Positions 33,499 to 47,307 of a DNA stretch of 64,000 nucleotides are shown piece by piece. Made by a program: the position numbers and the translations under genes. This DNA is from Dicyema japonicum. Its lineage: Eukaryota > Dicyemida > Rhombozoa > Dicyemidae. The stretch is from NCBI GenBank assembly GCA_011109175.1, contig RDEW01000001.1, positions 232,182 to 296,181 on the forward strand, given 5' to 3'. The notes under the pieces were generated by a model that saw only the letters and a program-made list of their open reading frames with translations, had not been told where the DNA came from and searched no databases. Position 1 is the stretch's first letter. Every line of letters starts with the position of its first letter.

Positions 33499-36400
33499 TT
33501 AAAATTTAAATATATTTGACGAGACCTTAGCAAAGAAAAACTTCCAAATAACAGCGGAAGCAATTCCAACGAATGCCACGGATCCCAACGAAATTCCAAG
33601 AATGAGCGGGAGTTTATTGGATCCTCACTTTAAAATAAACCAATCCATTACCGGTCCTCCATATACGACTTTGTCCTCATAAATTAAGCTTGTAAGGGCA
33701 GCACTCTGATCCGCAAAATGTAAAATATTATTTTGCTTTAAGAATGCGGCAAACAGAGTGCCAGCATCGTCCATTTCGGTGATATTTCCTTCAATCACCA
33801 CAGTGACCCTGAATGTCCCTTAACTTAACTAGATTAGCTGTACCGGGGGATAGTTGGAAATTCACAAAATTGATATCCGAAAAGTTCAAACTGATGTAAT
33901 TAAACAAGGTGGCTTCAATCTGGAGAGGATTGACTTGGAGGTGGGAGATATTTCTGTCTAATTCCATGACTATTGGTTTACTGACCGATAAATTCCAGTC
34001 AAAGTCTAAATCACAAAAAACGAAGACTGCTGTTGTGGACTCGAATGATTCTGCTTTGTGTGGAAATATTGTAGTCGTTGGGATGACTTGCAACCTGAAC
34101 ATTCAGGATATAAAATCCAATCTGAGAAAGTGGATAATATGAGACGTTTAAAGATCCATTGACGATTTGCTGTTGGATGGGAGCTAATCGAGTATATTGG
34201 AACACTTTGGTGTCGGCAACGTCGATCTGGTATGTCCAATTTGAAATCTGAGGTGTACTACAAATATACCCTCCACGATAAATTACTGATCGTCGCATTT
34301 TCGATGATGTTGAGGACTTTGATGAAACCAGATATCGGTTGGTTTATGAAGACTGTGGACTGATTGAGGAGTAAGTCAACGAAAAGCCGTCTTTTTAGAA
34401 TATTTAGGGGACCAATGGAGGCTATGAATGAACTGTTCAGGGACTGGAACTATAAACACGGAAAAACCCGGAAAGTGAAATTTAAGTTATTTCCGTAAAA
34501 TGGAATTCGGAGTGATGAGAAGTTAGCCGCCCCCGATATGAAACTGGCTAGGAACTGTCTCCCACTGATGACGTGGCCATTGGCGGAAATTTCAAGTTGA
34601 ATCTTCCACGGGTCATACATTGAGCCGAGGATCCCCAAAGTCGCATTCTAATATATCACCAACTACAAACATTTGGGTCCAGCATAATTAACGAAAACCA
34701 GGTTGACGAGACCGACTCTTCGTAGATTACGGATGGCCGGGATATTATGAGCAATTTGTCGGGAATCAAGATTACCTGTAGAGAATTTTGATATTGCCCC
34801 CACATGGATGTATAAGTTGGGGGAATTGGCTCTAAAATCGATAGGGTTGATATCTTAAAGTAATTCCCAGTTGTACAGAAATGTTCAGAATGGTCGAGAG
34901 ACCAGTACTCTGGGCTGTGTTCAAAATAATGGAGGATATATTCTGCATTTGTTGGTCAGACAAAAAATTCGTCGAGTTTGCGGTCTCGTTGGCTAAATTC
35001 GAAATTTCAATCAAAAAAATGTGATTTATCCTCCGACCTTTTGGCTCGGTTAGAGGACGTCTCACGGACTACATTTACGACTCTGACTTTGCTGGGGGAT
35101 ACTCCGAGGAATGATATTAAATTTTGTAAAACATTGGAACCGAAAAAGTCAATCTCAGAGACGACCGATGACACTCCAATGATAACACTTTCCGTAAATT
35201 CGATGTCGACAGCCTGTGACCCCTCAAGCCGACTTGGAGGTATTTTGTGGAACGATTTCTATACTTCCCACCAGAAATAGTTGTAGTGGGGGTAATCATG
35301 CGATCTATAAATAGTACACACTACCACTACCACTGGGGAATATAGGCACTCCGTCGATGGAGACGTTTGTCCCCTGAACTCTGTCAAAAAAGTATTCCAC
35401 GACTAATTTGTCCTCAGAGTTGGCATTCAATAGTCTCAGTCTCAGATGGCGGTGCAGATGATGTCATAAATAACTGATAAACTCTCCCTATAAAATATCC
35501 CCCAATCACTAGCAACCGGTGGAAACAATAGCATAAAACGTGGATATCCTCAATTGGCAGGTATATCCATTACACCAGCCATGATCAGCCGGTCCATTAA
35601 TAAGATCAACATATCCCCCACTTCTGATGGCGATCGGGGACAACCTCCTCTTTTCTGTGTCACTATCCATGCTCTCAATAACTAGTATGCGATATTTATC
35701 CCCACAACAGTTGTACGCCTTCCAAACAGGATTGTAAGTACAGTTCGAATTCCTTATTATTCCTGTTTGTGTCAAATTCAGAGATACCCAAGTGCTGTCT
35801 CACGTGGTTGATTGGAATCTGAGAGCCATTGGGAAATATCTTCATGCTCGTTGGAAGTCGGTAATCTCCAGTCCCCCTACTTCTATCTCCATTCCAGGCA
35901 AATTCAGACTTCGGAAAAGCAGCACAGTCCCTAGAACCGAGGAGAGTCCCATCAAGGTCATTTATGAGTGTCTTCTTATTCCCATCACAGTCCATATCGA
36001 CGCAGTCTGAAGGATTCACCTTTCTAAGATATAACTCAAATATACCCCAATGGGGGTAAGGTCATAAACAGATATTTGTCCGTTGAGATGTTGTATAAGC
36101 GGATATTTGACGTTCTTATCGGATGTTGGAAGTCATAACTCAATTTACTCGACATTATCAACCCATCGTCAGTGGAACAACTTACTGCACCATTACTGCT
36201 CACATCCAGATCTAGTCATCAGAATAGCATAGGACCGGATAAAGTCATGAGTCCCCCCAATGAAGGGTACGCCATTGGGTTGTTCCAATCTTTATAAGCA
36301 CCCGGTAAACCCTCTGAAATGAAATTTGGAAAGAACAGTCCAACTCTGACATTTCTGTTAATAGAACTCACGCTGGAAGAAGCCAGAGTGGAGCTCTAAG

Positions 36401-39400
36401 GATGAAGCTATAATTTTACAATTCTGCTGAGGACATGTAATACTAAGCCGTTTTGTGTTATATCCCTTATTACAGCCTTTTATGACTCAATCACGTTATA
36501 AGATGACGTGGAGATTACAATCTCTTCACCAATGCTCCAATCGACGGCGTCTTCTAAGTAAATGGTCCTCTCTCCGGAAACAGCAGTTCTATTAAGCGCC
36601 GTGAAGTAAATGTTGTGATCAACACCGTGAAGATCTACTCCACCAAAAGAGGCTAAATATAGGTAATTTGATACCAATGACTTTAGTCCCCACAACAGAT
36701 CCCACAATTCTTGGAAATGTTTGAGAATTGATGTTTTCTCTCAGAACAATGTCCAGTCTTCCCTGAAAGGCGTTGTCTTCTATCTCCGCTATGATACGTC
36801 CCCCTCTTATGAAGATCACTCCGCTGACAAACAAAATCTCGATATCCAGAGCGCGTTGAATTATCAATTCCGTCAAATTTAAGAACTCCATACACGTGTA
36901 ACTCTTTCAATGTTGGAAAAGCCACATCTGCTAAAACCCACGTGCCTGAATAATTAAGCGTGAAATTAACCGGCAGATATCACGACGACACTCCCATTGG
37001 ATGGCATACCACCACCTGAACTTAAACTTGCGTTCCACTGATTATTTGTGTAACTCCAAATATTTCTGTTTGACTATCTGACATAATTGTTGGGTCTATT
37101 TCGTTGCGGGGGGAGGTTTGTAGAAACTGGGGGAGGCTCACATTTCGGGTAGAAGCATCGGTACGCATTAAATCTGACCCAAAATCTTCGAATAGACGAA
37201 TACATGTGACACTGCTCGTTCTGGGGGACATCACTATTAATTAGCTTTTGACCCACCAATATAGCTTAAAACATTCCTGGAGGAGTTATAATACCAATCT
37301 CCTTATTGTTAGTCTCCACATTCAGGGGAAGCAGGGACATTGAACGGTTAACAGTGGAAGTCGTGAAAACTCGATCGGGTTTCTCCCTCATAGACTGATA
37401 CACAATGATATAACCCCCACTCTGCGCATGAAATCAATTCAAACCATTAAGTGATCTACCGCTGCTTTGTAGGAAATATTTATTGAACTCGACTCGACTG
37501 GGAATTGCAGAAACACATTGTCATTTGCCGGGACAACAGCATTCATCCTAGAGGGGAGGTCATCCTCTTCTCTGCAAAATAGCTCGTTTCGTTGCCGTAT
37601 TTCACGATTATCTTGGCATTCCTCGCTAAATAGAGGGTCGGGAGGATATCTGGCATTAAAGCGAATGAAACCGTTAAATGATAATCTCGCAAAGCTGTAC
37701 CTTCTGAGGACAGAAGGATGACTGTATTCCTTGTGTATTTTGGGTATTCGTAACACAATCAGATGGGACCAAATTGGAATAGGGGACAATATTTGTCACC
37801 GAACCAGTCTGGGACCCGTCAGAGTCTGCAATGACTCCCTCGTGTATCCAATTCCATTTATATCTATTATTTGAATTTGTAAAGTGAATGTTTCTAATTA
37901 AATAGAGAAATCCTGCAAAAGTTAAGGAAGCTCAACTCCCACGAGTAGGTAGAGCTGGTGCCATCAATCTTTGCTTGGTAAAAGCACGAATATCCGGATT
38001 CGTTGTAATTATAGAACTTTATGTTATTCAGAGTTAATCCATTTGATAGGGAAGGACTACCCCATACCCTGAAGAAACGGGGGTTACTCCAGGAATGTAA
38101 GCTAAATCCGTATCATCAACGGTCTACCAATAATATCACTGTTATTGAGGAAAGGTCCTCGACTTGAGTATTCCACGCTGAAGGAATTCCTCATCATTTC
38201 GATATTTGCGACTTTATTGGCGATAGTAACAAATTGTCAAATTGTAAAGCTCCCCCGTTTGCCCACTCGGCTCGTTTTTGATTGTTCCACGAAGTAAAAT
38301 TTGTAAATCTCGCAACAGTGGGATTTCCATTTTTTCTCCCATCCACACGTGGGTAATAACTTGAGTAAATACCAAGGAAACTCCTTCGAAAATCCATATT
38401 CCGTACCACCCCTGAGAGTGAACCTCGTTCCCTCAAATATTCCTATTTGTCCGTTATTAGGAGCCACCGAGGGGTCATACGAAGGTCCGTCCACGGTTTT
38501 ATGCAATCTGTACCTTTCAATAAATATCAGAGACATACCAAAAACCAAAATGAGTGCCTCCTGCTACTGTGTTATATCTGACTATATTATTTGGATTTGT
38601 GAGCCAATAACCAGCGGGGGTTACGTCGTCATTTAATAAGCTGGAACTTCGCTTGACATACACGTGCAAGTTGTACTCAAAGACGTTGTGGGTTTCAATC
38701 CCATCCTCTAGGAAAAATGCCCCGCCCATTATGTTGTAATTGACATTCCTTCTTACTGTGATCCCATGCGTTCCTTGGAGGGGGTTAACGCATAACATAC
38801 CGTGAATGTTAACAGCTCTGTTGAAACTCTCGTGAATAGCACACCCGTTGACGTAGGAATGTCTATTCCACCCCGAAAGGTGAAAATGTATTGGATATCG
38901 TCCCAGACGAAAGGCTTGGCCGACGTAGTTGAACTCAACATGTGAGATCCTCACAATTGCTTCGTCCATACCCGGATGTCTTGGAGCTATCATGACTGTT
39001 CCCCCAAATTGATCATTCCCTATTTCATCTCCCTCTCTTCCTTGAAAACAAGTCTGTACCGCGAATTGTCCTAGAATATGGTAATCACGGAATCCTACCC
39101 AACTTGAACTCATCAGGACATCTTTCTATCTTAAAGGAATAATTCAGATTTCTTGTCCCCTTGATTTTAACATTTCTTGTAAGGAGACCCACCTTGGCTC
39201 GCAAATTCACTGTCTTTCCTCGTGCATAGTTATAAGTGTAGGCAAGCTTGTGATATTTTTAAACTGATCAATCTACTTGATTGGGTCCTAAAGGGTGATT
39301 GTGGTCCGATTGGGGGATATATTTGCAATTTTATGAACTTCATTTTCTCTTGCGCTGTTCATATCGCCGGTACTCGCAATCACGATGGTCTCATTAACCT

Positions 39401-42400
39401 TGACTTGACCCAATAAACATACATTCCAATCGACTGGGTCTTGAAGTTCTAGGACCATATCCCCGACATTGGCGGATACCACTAATCGAGTCCACGTGAC
39501 ATTTCTATATCTCTCTATGTATTAATAAAAGTGAAATAACCGTGAAAATCTACGTTTCCACTTCTGACCCCGACTACATTCGATCCGAATATGGGGAACG
39601 TTTTTGACAAAAACTTTGAGTGCAGCTCTATCAAAGCTTGATGCTGGAATGGTCTGCCTTCACTCCCAATCTAAATTAAATTTATATTAGCTTACTCTCA
39701 ATGATCCGTTATTTGTGATGAAAATATTTTCCGCGTGAAGTTCGACGTCTTCTCATCAAATGTTAGTGATCCCCCTAATTATCCTCCCTACTAATCACCG
39801 TTTATTAGAAGAATCTGAAGTACAGGTGTGTTGACGTCAAGTAGGATATTTAATCCATGTGGTATTACAACAATTTCACCAGCCTTGGGTATATCGTAAC
39901 CTCCCCAGGTAAATCGCGAAGACCAGACGTTCACATACTCGAATATGACATCTGAGACATTTCTCTAAATTTATCACATCGTTTGACTAACAGCTACTGC
40001 TAATCCACTTTTCGAAGAATAAACTTGTACGGGGACCTAGCGTTTCCGTGGTGGAGACGACTCACATTGGATCAGAGAATTGTTGATAAATCTTATGATG
40101 CAGACAGAACCGTCAATTGTGACATTGGTCGCATTCTGGTCATTCCTGGTTGTTAACAAAACGTATTGACCTGAAACCGAATCCATAAATTGAGAGATTA
40201 GTTCCTCCCCCAGTTCCTCCTCTTTTGGGGGTAACATAGTAAATGAAGGAAGTATCACTCGAATTGTAAGTAAATTGATTGGAGTAGTTTATAATTGCTG
40301 TGCTTGTGTTTATGGTGACTGAGCAGTTCGTGTCATTTTGCGAATCTACAATAAGCATGTGAGGATCACAAGTCATCGTGGGAGTCTCAACCAGCATTTC
40401 GGAGTGATTCGACAGTGATAAAATTCTAGAATATATTCCACAAATCGAAATATTCATGTCTCGAGTGAATCCATTTCCACGCACCTGAACCACCTGCTTG
40501 CCTCCATATCCCCCTAATCAATGCAACCAAAGTCTACCTCTCCCTGGGTATATATCCGATATGGATAGCACGTTGGTGTAGTTTTCCACAGAGTTTGAGT
40601 CTCCGTAAATAAGATGTTTGATTTTTATGGAATAATTCCCATACCCTTGGTCGGGTGCTGAACAAGATATTATAAACAGAGAAAATGATATAATATTGCA
40701 TATCTCGTTCCCTATAAGCACGATGTTGTCGCTTTCATTACCCACGAAACCTAGTTAATTGATAGATTATTGACTACCACTCCCAGCAATTAAAATTTGA
40801 GTATTTGCACTTCCACTCATCGGCCTTACGAAGCCTATCATCGGACTTTTACTGGGTTCATAACTAAACGCTAGTTGGTTGAAGGAATATGAGGCACTGA
40901 TCACAGACAGGTTTTTACTCACACTCGTTAATAAGCGGGGTGTCAGACAAAATAACTATTTTATATACTAAAAACCCACCTCGTTTACTTGACACTGAGT
41001 TATTCTACAGGTTACGTTTTCCATAGTAGCCGTTATGTTGTTACAGTTGAATCCGAATCCCGTTATTTTTACCGTCGTTCCCCCATGGGTGCTACCAGAA
41101 GCTGGTTCTACCGTCGAGGTATATCCATAGCTATTTATCGTGTTATTCACTCTAAATTCAGCTTTCCCGTATCCTTCGACGTCCAATGAAAGCTGATGTT
41201 CTCCAACATCCAGATATGGAATCAGAAAGTAAACTCCACTTTGGGAGTTATTCAGTGAGTAGTACACCCTGTTTTGCATTCTCAATATACTCCTCCCGTT
41301 CACTGACGTCACATTTATCCCCGACAGTTTTATGGTCGTGTTTGGTCCCGTAATATTCGTGGGTTCAATTCGTAATACGAATGGCGTAAAATTTTGGGAG
41401 TAGTGGAATCCGATATTGTTAGTGTTCACTGCGTAATAACTTCTACCCCCCGTTACTTTGACCGATATATTTAGGATGGCATCAACCGAGTGATTTTGAG
41501 TTCGACATAATATTTGAGTCCCATTTAGAGATTCGATGAAGCACGAATTGGGACCAATCCTGACTTGTGTTGAATTTACGTCGAATTTCCATCCGGTTAT
41601 TGTGATCAAAGTATCTCCCTTAGTTGATCCCTTGTTAAGGACAACCGTTGATATTTCGGGCATAAGATAAACAGAGTTCATTGAATCCTTTGAAAGTTGG
41701 AAAAGTCCGTATCCATCGTTTTTAGTCCAAACTCTCATCAGCCTTTTGTAGCCAAATGAAGAGTTCTGCAGTTCGTCCATTTTGCAGGTAATTCTAGTTT
41801 TATTGGATTCCAAGACGACGCATCGTTGGCCATCAATGCTGACGGAGTTCTGGCATGTTCTGCCACCAAAATTAGTCCCTGTATTTCCCAAATATATTAT
41901 ACCAGTAATGATTATACTCCCATAGAAGCCCCTATTTGGCTGGGAGACGGAGAGGATTTTCGGACCCCCACAATTTGAATAGGTAAAGTTAAAGTCAGAA
42001 ATCAGGGTACAATTATTTACTATATTCGGGCAATTAGGGGGTTGAGGCTGGGTTAGACTGTTGTTTACTGATAAAATAATAATAACCGCATACATGCATA
42101 TTCTGGAAGAATACCCACCATCGTCACATTTAGGGGGAACGATTCATCTGTGTTATTGACCACATTCACGATTCCCTTCAAGAACAAATCACGGTCGGCA
42201 ACGACCGGGAGAGACCAGTAAAAGTACTTCCCCGGCTTTAGAAACTGATGTTTATATGTTCCTTGTAAATTTAAAGCATGAAATACCAGAATTTGAAGCA
42301 TTTCCGCTAACGAATCCCCGAGAAAGGAATTTCGTATTTGTGAGGGAGTGTGTTTGATGAATCTTATAATTTATAGAGGTAATTCCAAGTGGAGAGAACC

Positions 42401-45400
42401 ACTCCCACATTACATAGTCGCCAACTCGGATTGTTACTTCGTCAGGCAGCCATCGGTACCCCTTTCCATTTTCTATATATTAGTAATATCAGTACGTGAA
42501 TGTACCCCAAGGTTTGTTACTTTTTGTACATTCGCACTCTCGGATGTTTTGCAGCTTAAAAATGTTGAATTTACGAAATTCACTTCACATCGATGGTTCC
42601 CCAATCTTACTGAGATTTCGGAGCTATTTCCAAGACCTTCTCCACCAATGCTCAGTTCAGTTCCTCCAAAGATGGACCCACCAGTTGGGAACATTGACGT
42701 AATCTTAAACACATAAATCAAGTTGTATTGGCTGAGTCTTAATTTTCAAAACGAATACTTGTTGATTACTCCGTTTCGGGTTTTTGCCTCAAAAGAATAA
42801 TTTCCGGGAGACAAAGACGGAGTAAGGAAATAGTAAGAGTAATTAGAGCAGGAAGACTGGTTGATTTCAACGTTGTTTATATTCAAGACTACAGTTTCAT
42901 TTCCACATAGCAAATTACTTATATTGAGTGTTAATGTTTGACTCCCTTGGCTGAATAAAAAACGCCAACCTGCGACACTAAGATGAGTAGGATGCACCCC
43001 CGAAACCATGGGAGTTGTCGAATCTTCGTAAACAATAATTCCAGCGTGATAGAATCTGTTTAAATTAAATAACGAAATTCTGTATATTCCAATGGACTAT
43101 TAAATCGTTAAAATTTGGATACGTTTTGGATTGGGGTCACAAACGTCATTCTGTACATTGACCTCCTTACAATCACCGCGGACTTTGAATCGACAAGGAT
43201 CGTCATGTTTGCTTGGAACCCGAAGCCATTGATAGTCAAATATTCACCCCCTAAGTATAACAGATTTAGCCACCATTGATGGAACTAACATTCCTGGAGA
43301 TGTTGGTAACAGATATTTGAGGATTTAGACAAAACTCTTGGGCCAATCTGGCGTATCCGATAGGGTCTACCAATACGGAAACGTTGCAGAGGACGTTTAT
43401 GTCATTTCGAATACTTAACGAACAGTTTATTTCGTTGGGGGAAGATTGAAATGGCACACAGTCGTTCCCACCAAGCAGAATAGTATTTGATGATAAATTT
43501 GCGCTGAATAGAGTCCCTCGTAGTGTTATGTTAGTTTCGGGATTTTGTACTAAACATGATCAGTTAGTAAACTCGAAAGAGGCTCAATTGAGGTGACTGT
43601 TGGTGTAGACATGTTAGCTACTGAAAAAGAACAATTCCCAGAGCAAAGGGAAGGAGATTCGTTTATTATAACCTCAACTTGTGGCTCGGAAAACTTTTGT
43701 CTTACCATTGATTGTGGAATATACGTACGAAGGTGACCGTCAGCCACTAAATAGTGGGATATTTGAATTCGATCATTTGATGTGTTCACCTAAAAATTCA
43801 TTTGACGAATGTGACCTGAATCGATTCGGCATTCCCCTTCTACGACAGGAGAGCTATGTAATACCGAGAATTTTCGCAGTTGGAGTACCCAGATACGTAC
43901 AGTATCCCAATGTCGGGGAAATATTCCAAGACACTTTTCATGTTGGTCGCATTCAGTTGAGCTTTAATATCTCAGAAATGCTACTGTATAAGGGAATGTC
44001 GCAATACTCCCATGTAGTATGGTTCAAGTCAATGTAGCACCAAGGACCTAAGGGTTTTCCGTCGGGATTTCTGCAGAAATTATATTCTTGCCATTTACTA
44101 AAAGGCTCAACCTGAAGAATTCCATTTCTGGCATTTAAATCCGTTTTTCGTAACTGAAGTAGTCCCAGCATAATTTGTCTCCGCTACAGTGACTTTACAG
44201 TCGACGACTAAATCACGTTTATAACATTCCAATAACCTTCTGAGGCTTTGATAGTCTTCCTGTTGAAAGTGAATACTAGATCTCCTTCAGAGGGGGAGCT
44301 CATATTTGAAATTTTTTGACAGTATGGAAAATTTTGATTATTTGATATCTACGAATCACTCTATATCGCTGAGAACCATAGCAGGGGGAATATTTCCGAA
44401 GCAGTAATTCAACTGATAAGTCACGTTGAGATGATTTAAAAATTTTGAAACGCTTATACGACGTACGGAATATTTACTCGGGGGAAGCACTCTCTGATTG
44501 GTCAAAATTGCTGAATCAATTAAATCAAAAAACATATTTTATCCGTATTTCTGCGAGTAGTGCTTAGAGAAACGAGATCATAATAGACCAGTCCCGTGTT
44601 AATCACTTCCGCCAACTTTACAAGGACGATCGACGACTGGACGTCACTCATCAGCTGTACAAGGTCAACACACTCGTAATTCCATTCCCTTTAAAGTGAC
44701 AAGTCCCATATCAAACAATATTGAATCTTGTAGGGATAAATTGTATGTATTCGAGGAATAGGTTTTCCCGTCCGTAGAATATACGATATACAAGGAATTT
44801 GGGGGATATCCGTTGTAGGCAAAACACAGCTTGTTATAGAAGATTATAATTACCATTTTGAACGTTACTATGTTGGGTTTGTTTCTCAAAGCTTCGAAAT
44901 TTAAAATCTCAATTAGGTTTTTATTAGAGTGTCCCCCACAGAATGCGTTACCAAAGTAGTTATCGGAAGTTTCAAAGTCCTCCACGAAAAATACTGAATT
45001 TGACAATTTATCGAAATCTTTAGGACACCGAATTTCATAGGCCTTCATGAGTTGTTTCTCAATCTAATCATTAAGCAAGCGATACCTTGCTGGTATTAAA
45101 ATTTAAAGAAATTGGCGGTAAGTTGTAATTTTCGCTTTTTAATAGCAAATAGTAACTCCCAGAAGTTCCATTAGCTATTTTATTGAGAAAATAGTGTGAG
45201 ACAGACTCGTTTACACTCAAAAAAGAGAGTGACGTGGAATCACCTATAATAATCTAAAAACAAACCCGGATGTATCGTGAAATGTAAAACGAAGTTTGTA
45301 GTGTTTTCAGTATTCGTATAGTTCTCTACATTTACAAGGTAATCCCCCAAGATTGGGTGTTGGTCAACTTTGGCTTGTAGAAGCTGTGACGTGTCGCTGC

Positions 45401-47307
45401 TTTTTAAAATTTCTAGTGTAAGCTCACTCTCAACCCGTTTCAACGCTATTGAAGCTTATTCGGTATTCCGCATTGGTCTTATTTTTATAAATCCGCACTC
45501 CGATGAGATCCCCAAGTGGGGACACTAATTGGTTGGGAAAGAAGCAACTCTACCCTGTAAGTTAGGTAATACATGTTGCTCTGGAATGTAGTAATAATTC
45601 ATGCTAATAATCTGCTTTTCTGGGACAACCAATGGGAGGGAGATCCATTAATATGGGGATTCGAAAAGTTTGAAATCCACGCGGCAAGTGGACTCCCCGT
45701 TGTATTTTTTGAGTATAGTTATGTAATATCTTAACGTAAGTGATATCACAACCCTCTGTCTTTGAGCAAATAAAATCTCTTAAATGTATATTGGTCGCAG
45801 ATTGTGACCTATGAGTGAGTACTTTGTACTGAATCAGTAAATTTGAAGCAAAATAAAGTCAAGGACTTGTCGTTCATGTCAAATTGATAGTGTCCACTTT
45901 TTGGTGGACGGAATATTCCCGATAGTCTGATACTCATGTCTCCCGTAGGAAGTTTTATGTTTCCAGACAATCCTCTAATCCTCCCATAGCCAGCATCCGC
46001 GGAAGTGTTGTTCTGTATCTCCCTTAAACTGGAAAAATTCGAAGAGGAGTTCCAATATTCTAACAGGAATCCTCGACTCCCTAAAATATCAAGGTTCAAG
46101 AAAACCGGAATAGAAGGTTCCGTTAAAGTCCTTATCCGCCTTACAAACAATTTTATGCTTATTGATGGATCTTATCGTGCATGTTCTCCCTGCATAAGTT
46201 ATACATAGCGATTCAACCCCCAACTAAAGCGACAGTGCTGTCATTGTAAAAGTTACGACCAAATATCGTCGAAATAGTACCTCCCTGTTGACTGCCCAAA
46301 TTGGGGGTGATTCATGTTATTTCTACAATTAGGAATGCAGTAAACCCGCGTATGCCTCATACTGTCCGTATTTCAGATTATTGAATAGCATTACTGACTG
46401 AGAAATCGATCTGATTGTGAAATCTTAAACAAACCTCCCATAGTTTCTGTCAATAATTACACTCCCGTTGATTCCCCCAATCCTGACATTCGAAAGTTTA
46501 CATTTGAACTTCCCATTGGTTGGGGAAGTCAAATTAAAGTCATATCTATGTTACCGATAAAACTACGGTTCATTGGTAGTCTGATTCACAACTTCGCAGG
46601 TTTCACCCCCAAAATATATTCTAGCATTAAAAATGACTTCAACCTCGTAAATTTCGGTTTGACTTCATTAGAGACTCCGACTTTATTGTTCAAATAAATC
46701 GTAGAGTAAAATATCCCAGTGACGGTGATGAGTTGGTCTGAAAACATTATACGACTCAACCTGGGGGAACCGTTTGAGGATCTATTTGAGTGATCTTGGG
46801 AGTGCAGTACGACCGAGTCTTGAAATCAAATTTCAAATTACAAAGAACATGCACCTACTTGCTGATTTGTCTCGGCAAATTTGATTACTCGGTATTCTTA
46901 CTCCGTCCACGTGCACCAAAATGTTATAGTTCCCATAAGGCATGGTTCTAAACTGTGTGACTTGAGTTACTCAGTGAAGCAGAATATTGCCTTGCTGTGC
47001 GTTAAATCTGTGCGGATGTTGCATTTGTAAGATTAGGTCGAGGTGTACAGGTAAACCACGTTCTCTTTGGTGTTCTGACCCCCAATATTCAACGTGAACG
47101 CTTCATCAGAGAACCTCAACTAAGTAATGGATCAAACCGTCCCCTGTTATTTCTATCAAAGTTTCTCCAGCAATGGACCCACATCGAGGATAGATGTGAT
47201 CGACGTGGGGGGTTACTTTGTTTACCAAATCGAATACAATTTTGAGCGCAGGATAATATCAAAAGTGTGAATAAAGAAAGATCCCTTGGGCTCATATATT
47301 CTTGCAT
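33499..47307 (-). CDS. PKHD1L1: fibrocystin-L (PKHD1L1)-like giant surface protein, with lesions
   Basis: Probably a secreted/type I membrane protein. Order: signal peptide ([12 protein letters not shown]), IPT/TIG ([19 protein letters not shown]), PA14 near 45.9-46.1 kb, Kringle near 44.1 kb, many IPT repeats (375 uninterrupted codons at 42095-40968), G8-1 (~39.9-39.1 kb), right-handed beta-helix ([17 protein letters not shown]), G8-2 (~36.9-36.5 kb), [49 protein letters not shown], and a C-terminal membrane helix ([19 protein letters not shown]). Introns of 22-29 nt were verified by frame, for example 47216-47237, 40146-40170, 38514-38538, 35763-35787. Problems: in-frame stops at 40037-40039, 39288-39290, 33625-33627 and near 47 kb; single-base shifts near 37553, 36852 and 35451; off-by-one introns at 47115, 46953 and 39247. 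Family assignment is firm; whether the gene still works is open. Confidence 0.85.
43986..44202 (-). other. Kringle domain inside the fibrocystin-L gene
   Basis: Two exons joined by a 25-nt intron (44087-44111) read [20 protein letters not shown], then [20 protein letters not shown], then [20 protein letters not shown] followed by IPLY. This has the Kringle signatures Y-GT-SVT--G--CQ-W, NYCRNPDG, PWCY and W-YCDIP. The segment between CQ-W and the Asn-Phe-Cys is about 15 residues shorter than usual. The sixth cysteine would have to come from downstream (TKC). Confidence 0.85.

Noticed and set aside
10127-40039. Altered genetic code (TGA as Trp or TAG/TAA as Gln)
   Set aside because: Intact genes here end with TGA (gene at 778), TAA (globin, right-family protein) and TAG (cbp), and Gln is written CAA/CAG in the 375-codon fibrocystin exon. 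Ciliate-type recoding does not fit.
40989-42702. Plus-strand ORFs opposite the fibrocystin-L exons
   Set aside because: They are antisense shadows of well-supported minus-strand exons.
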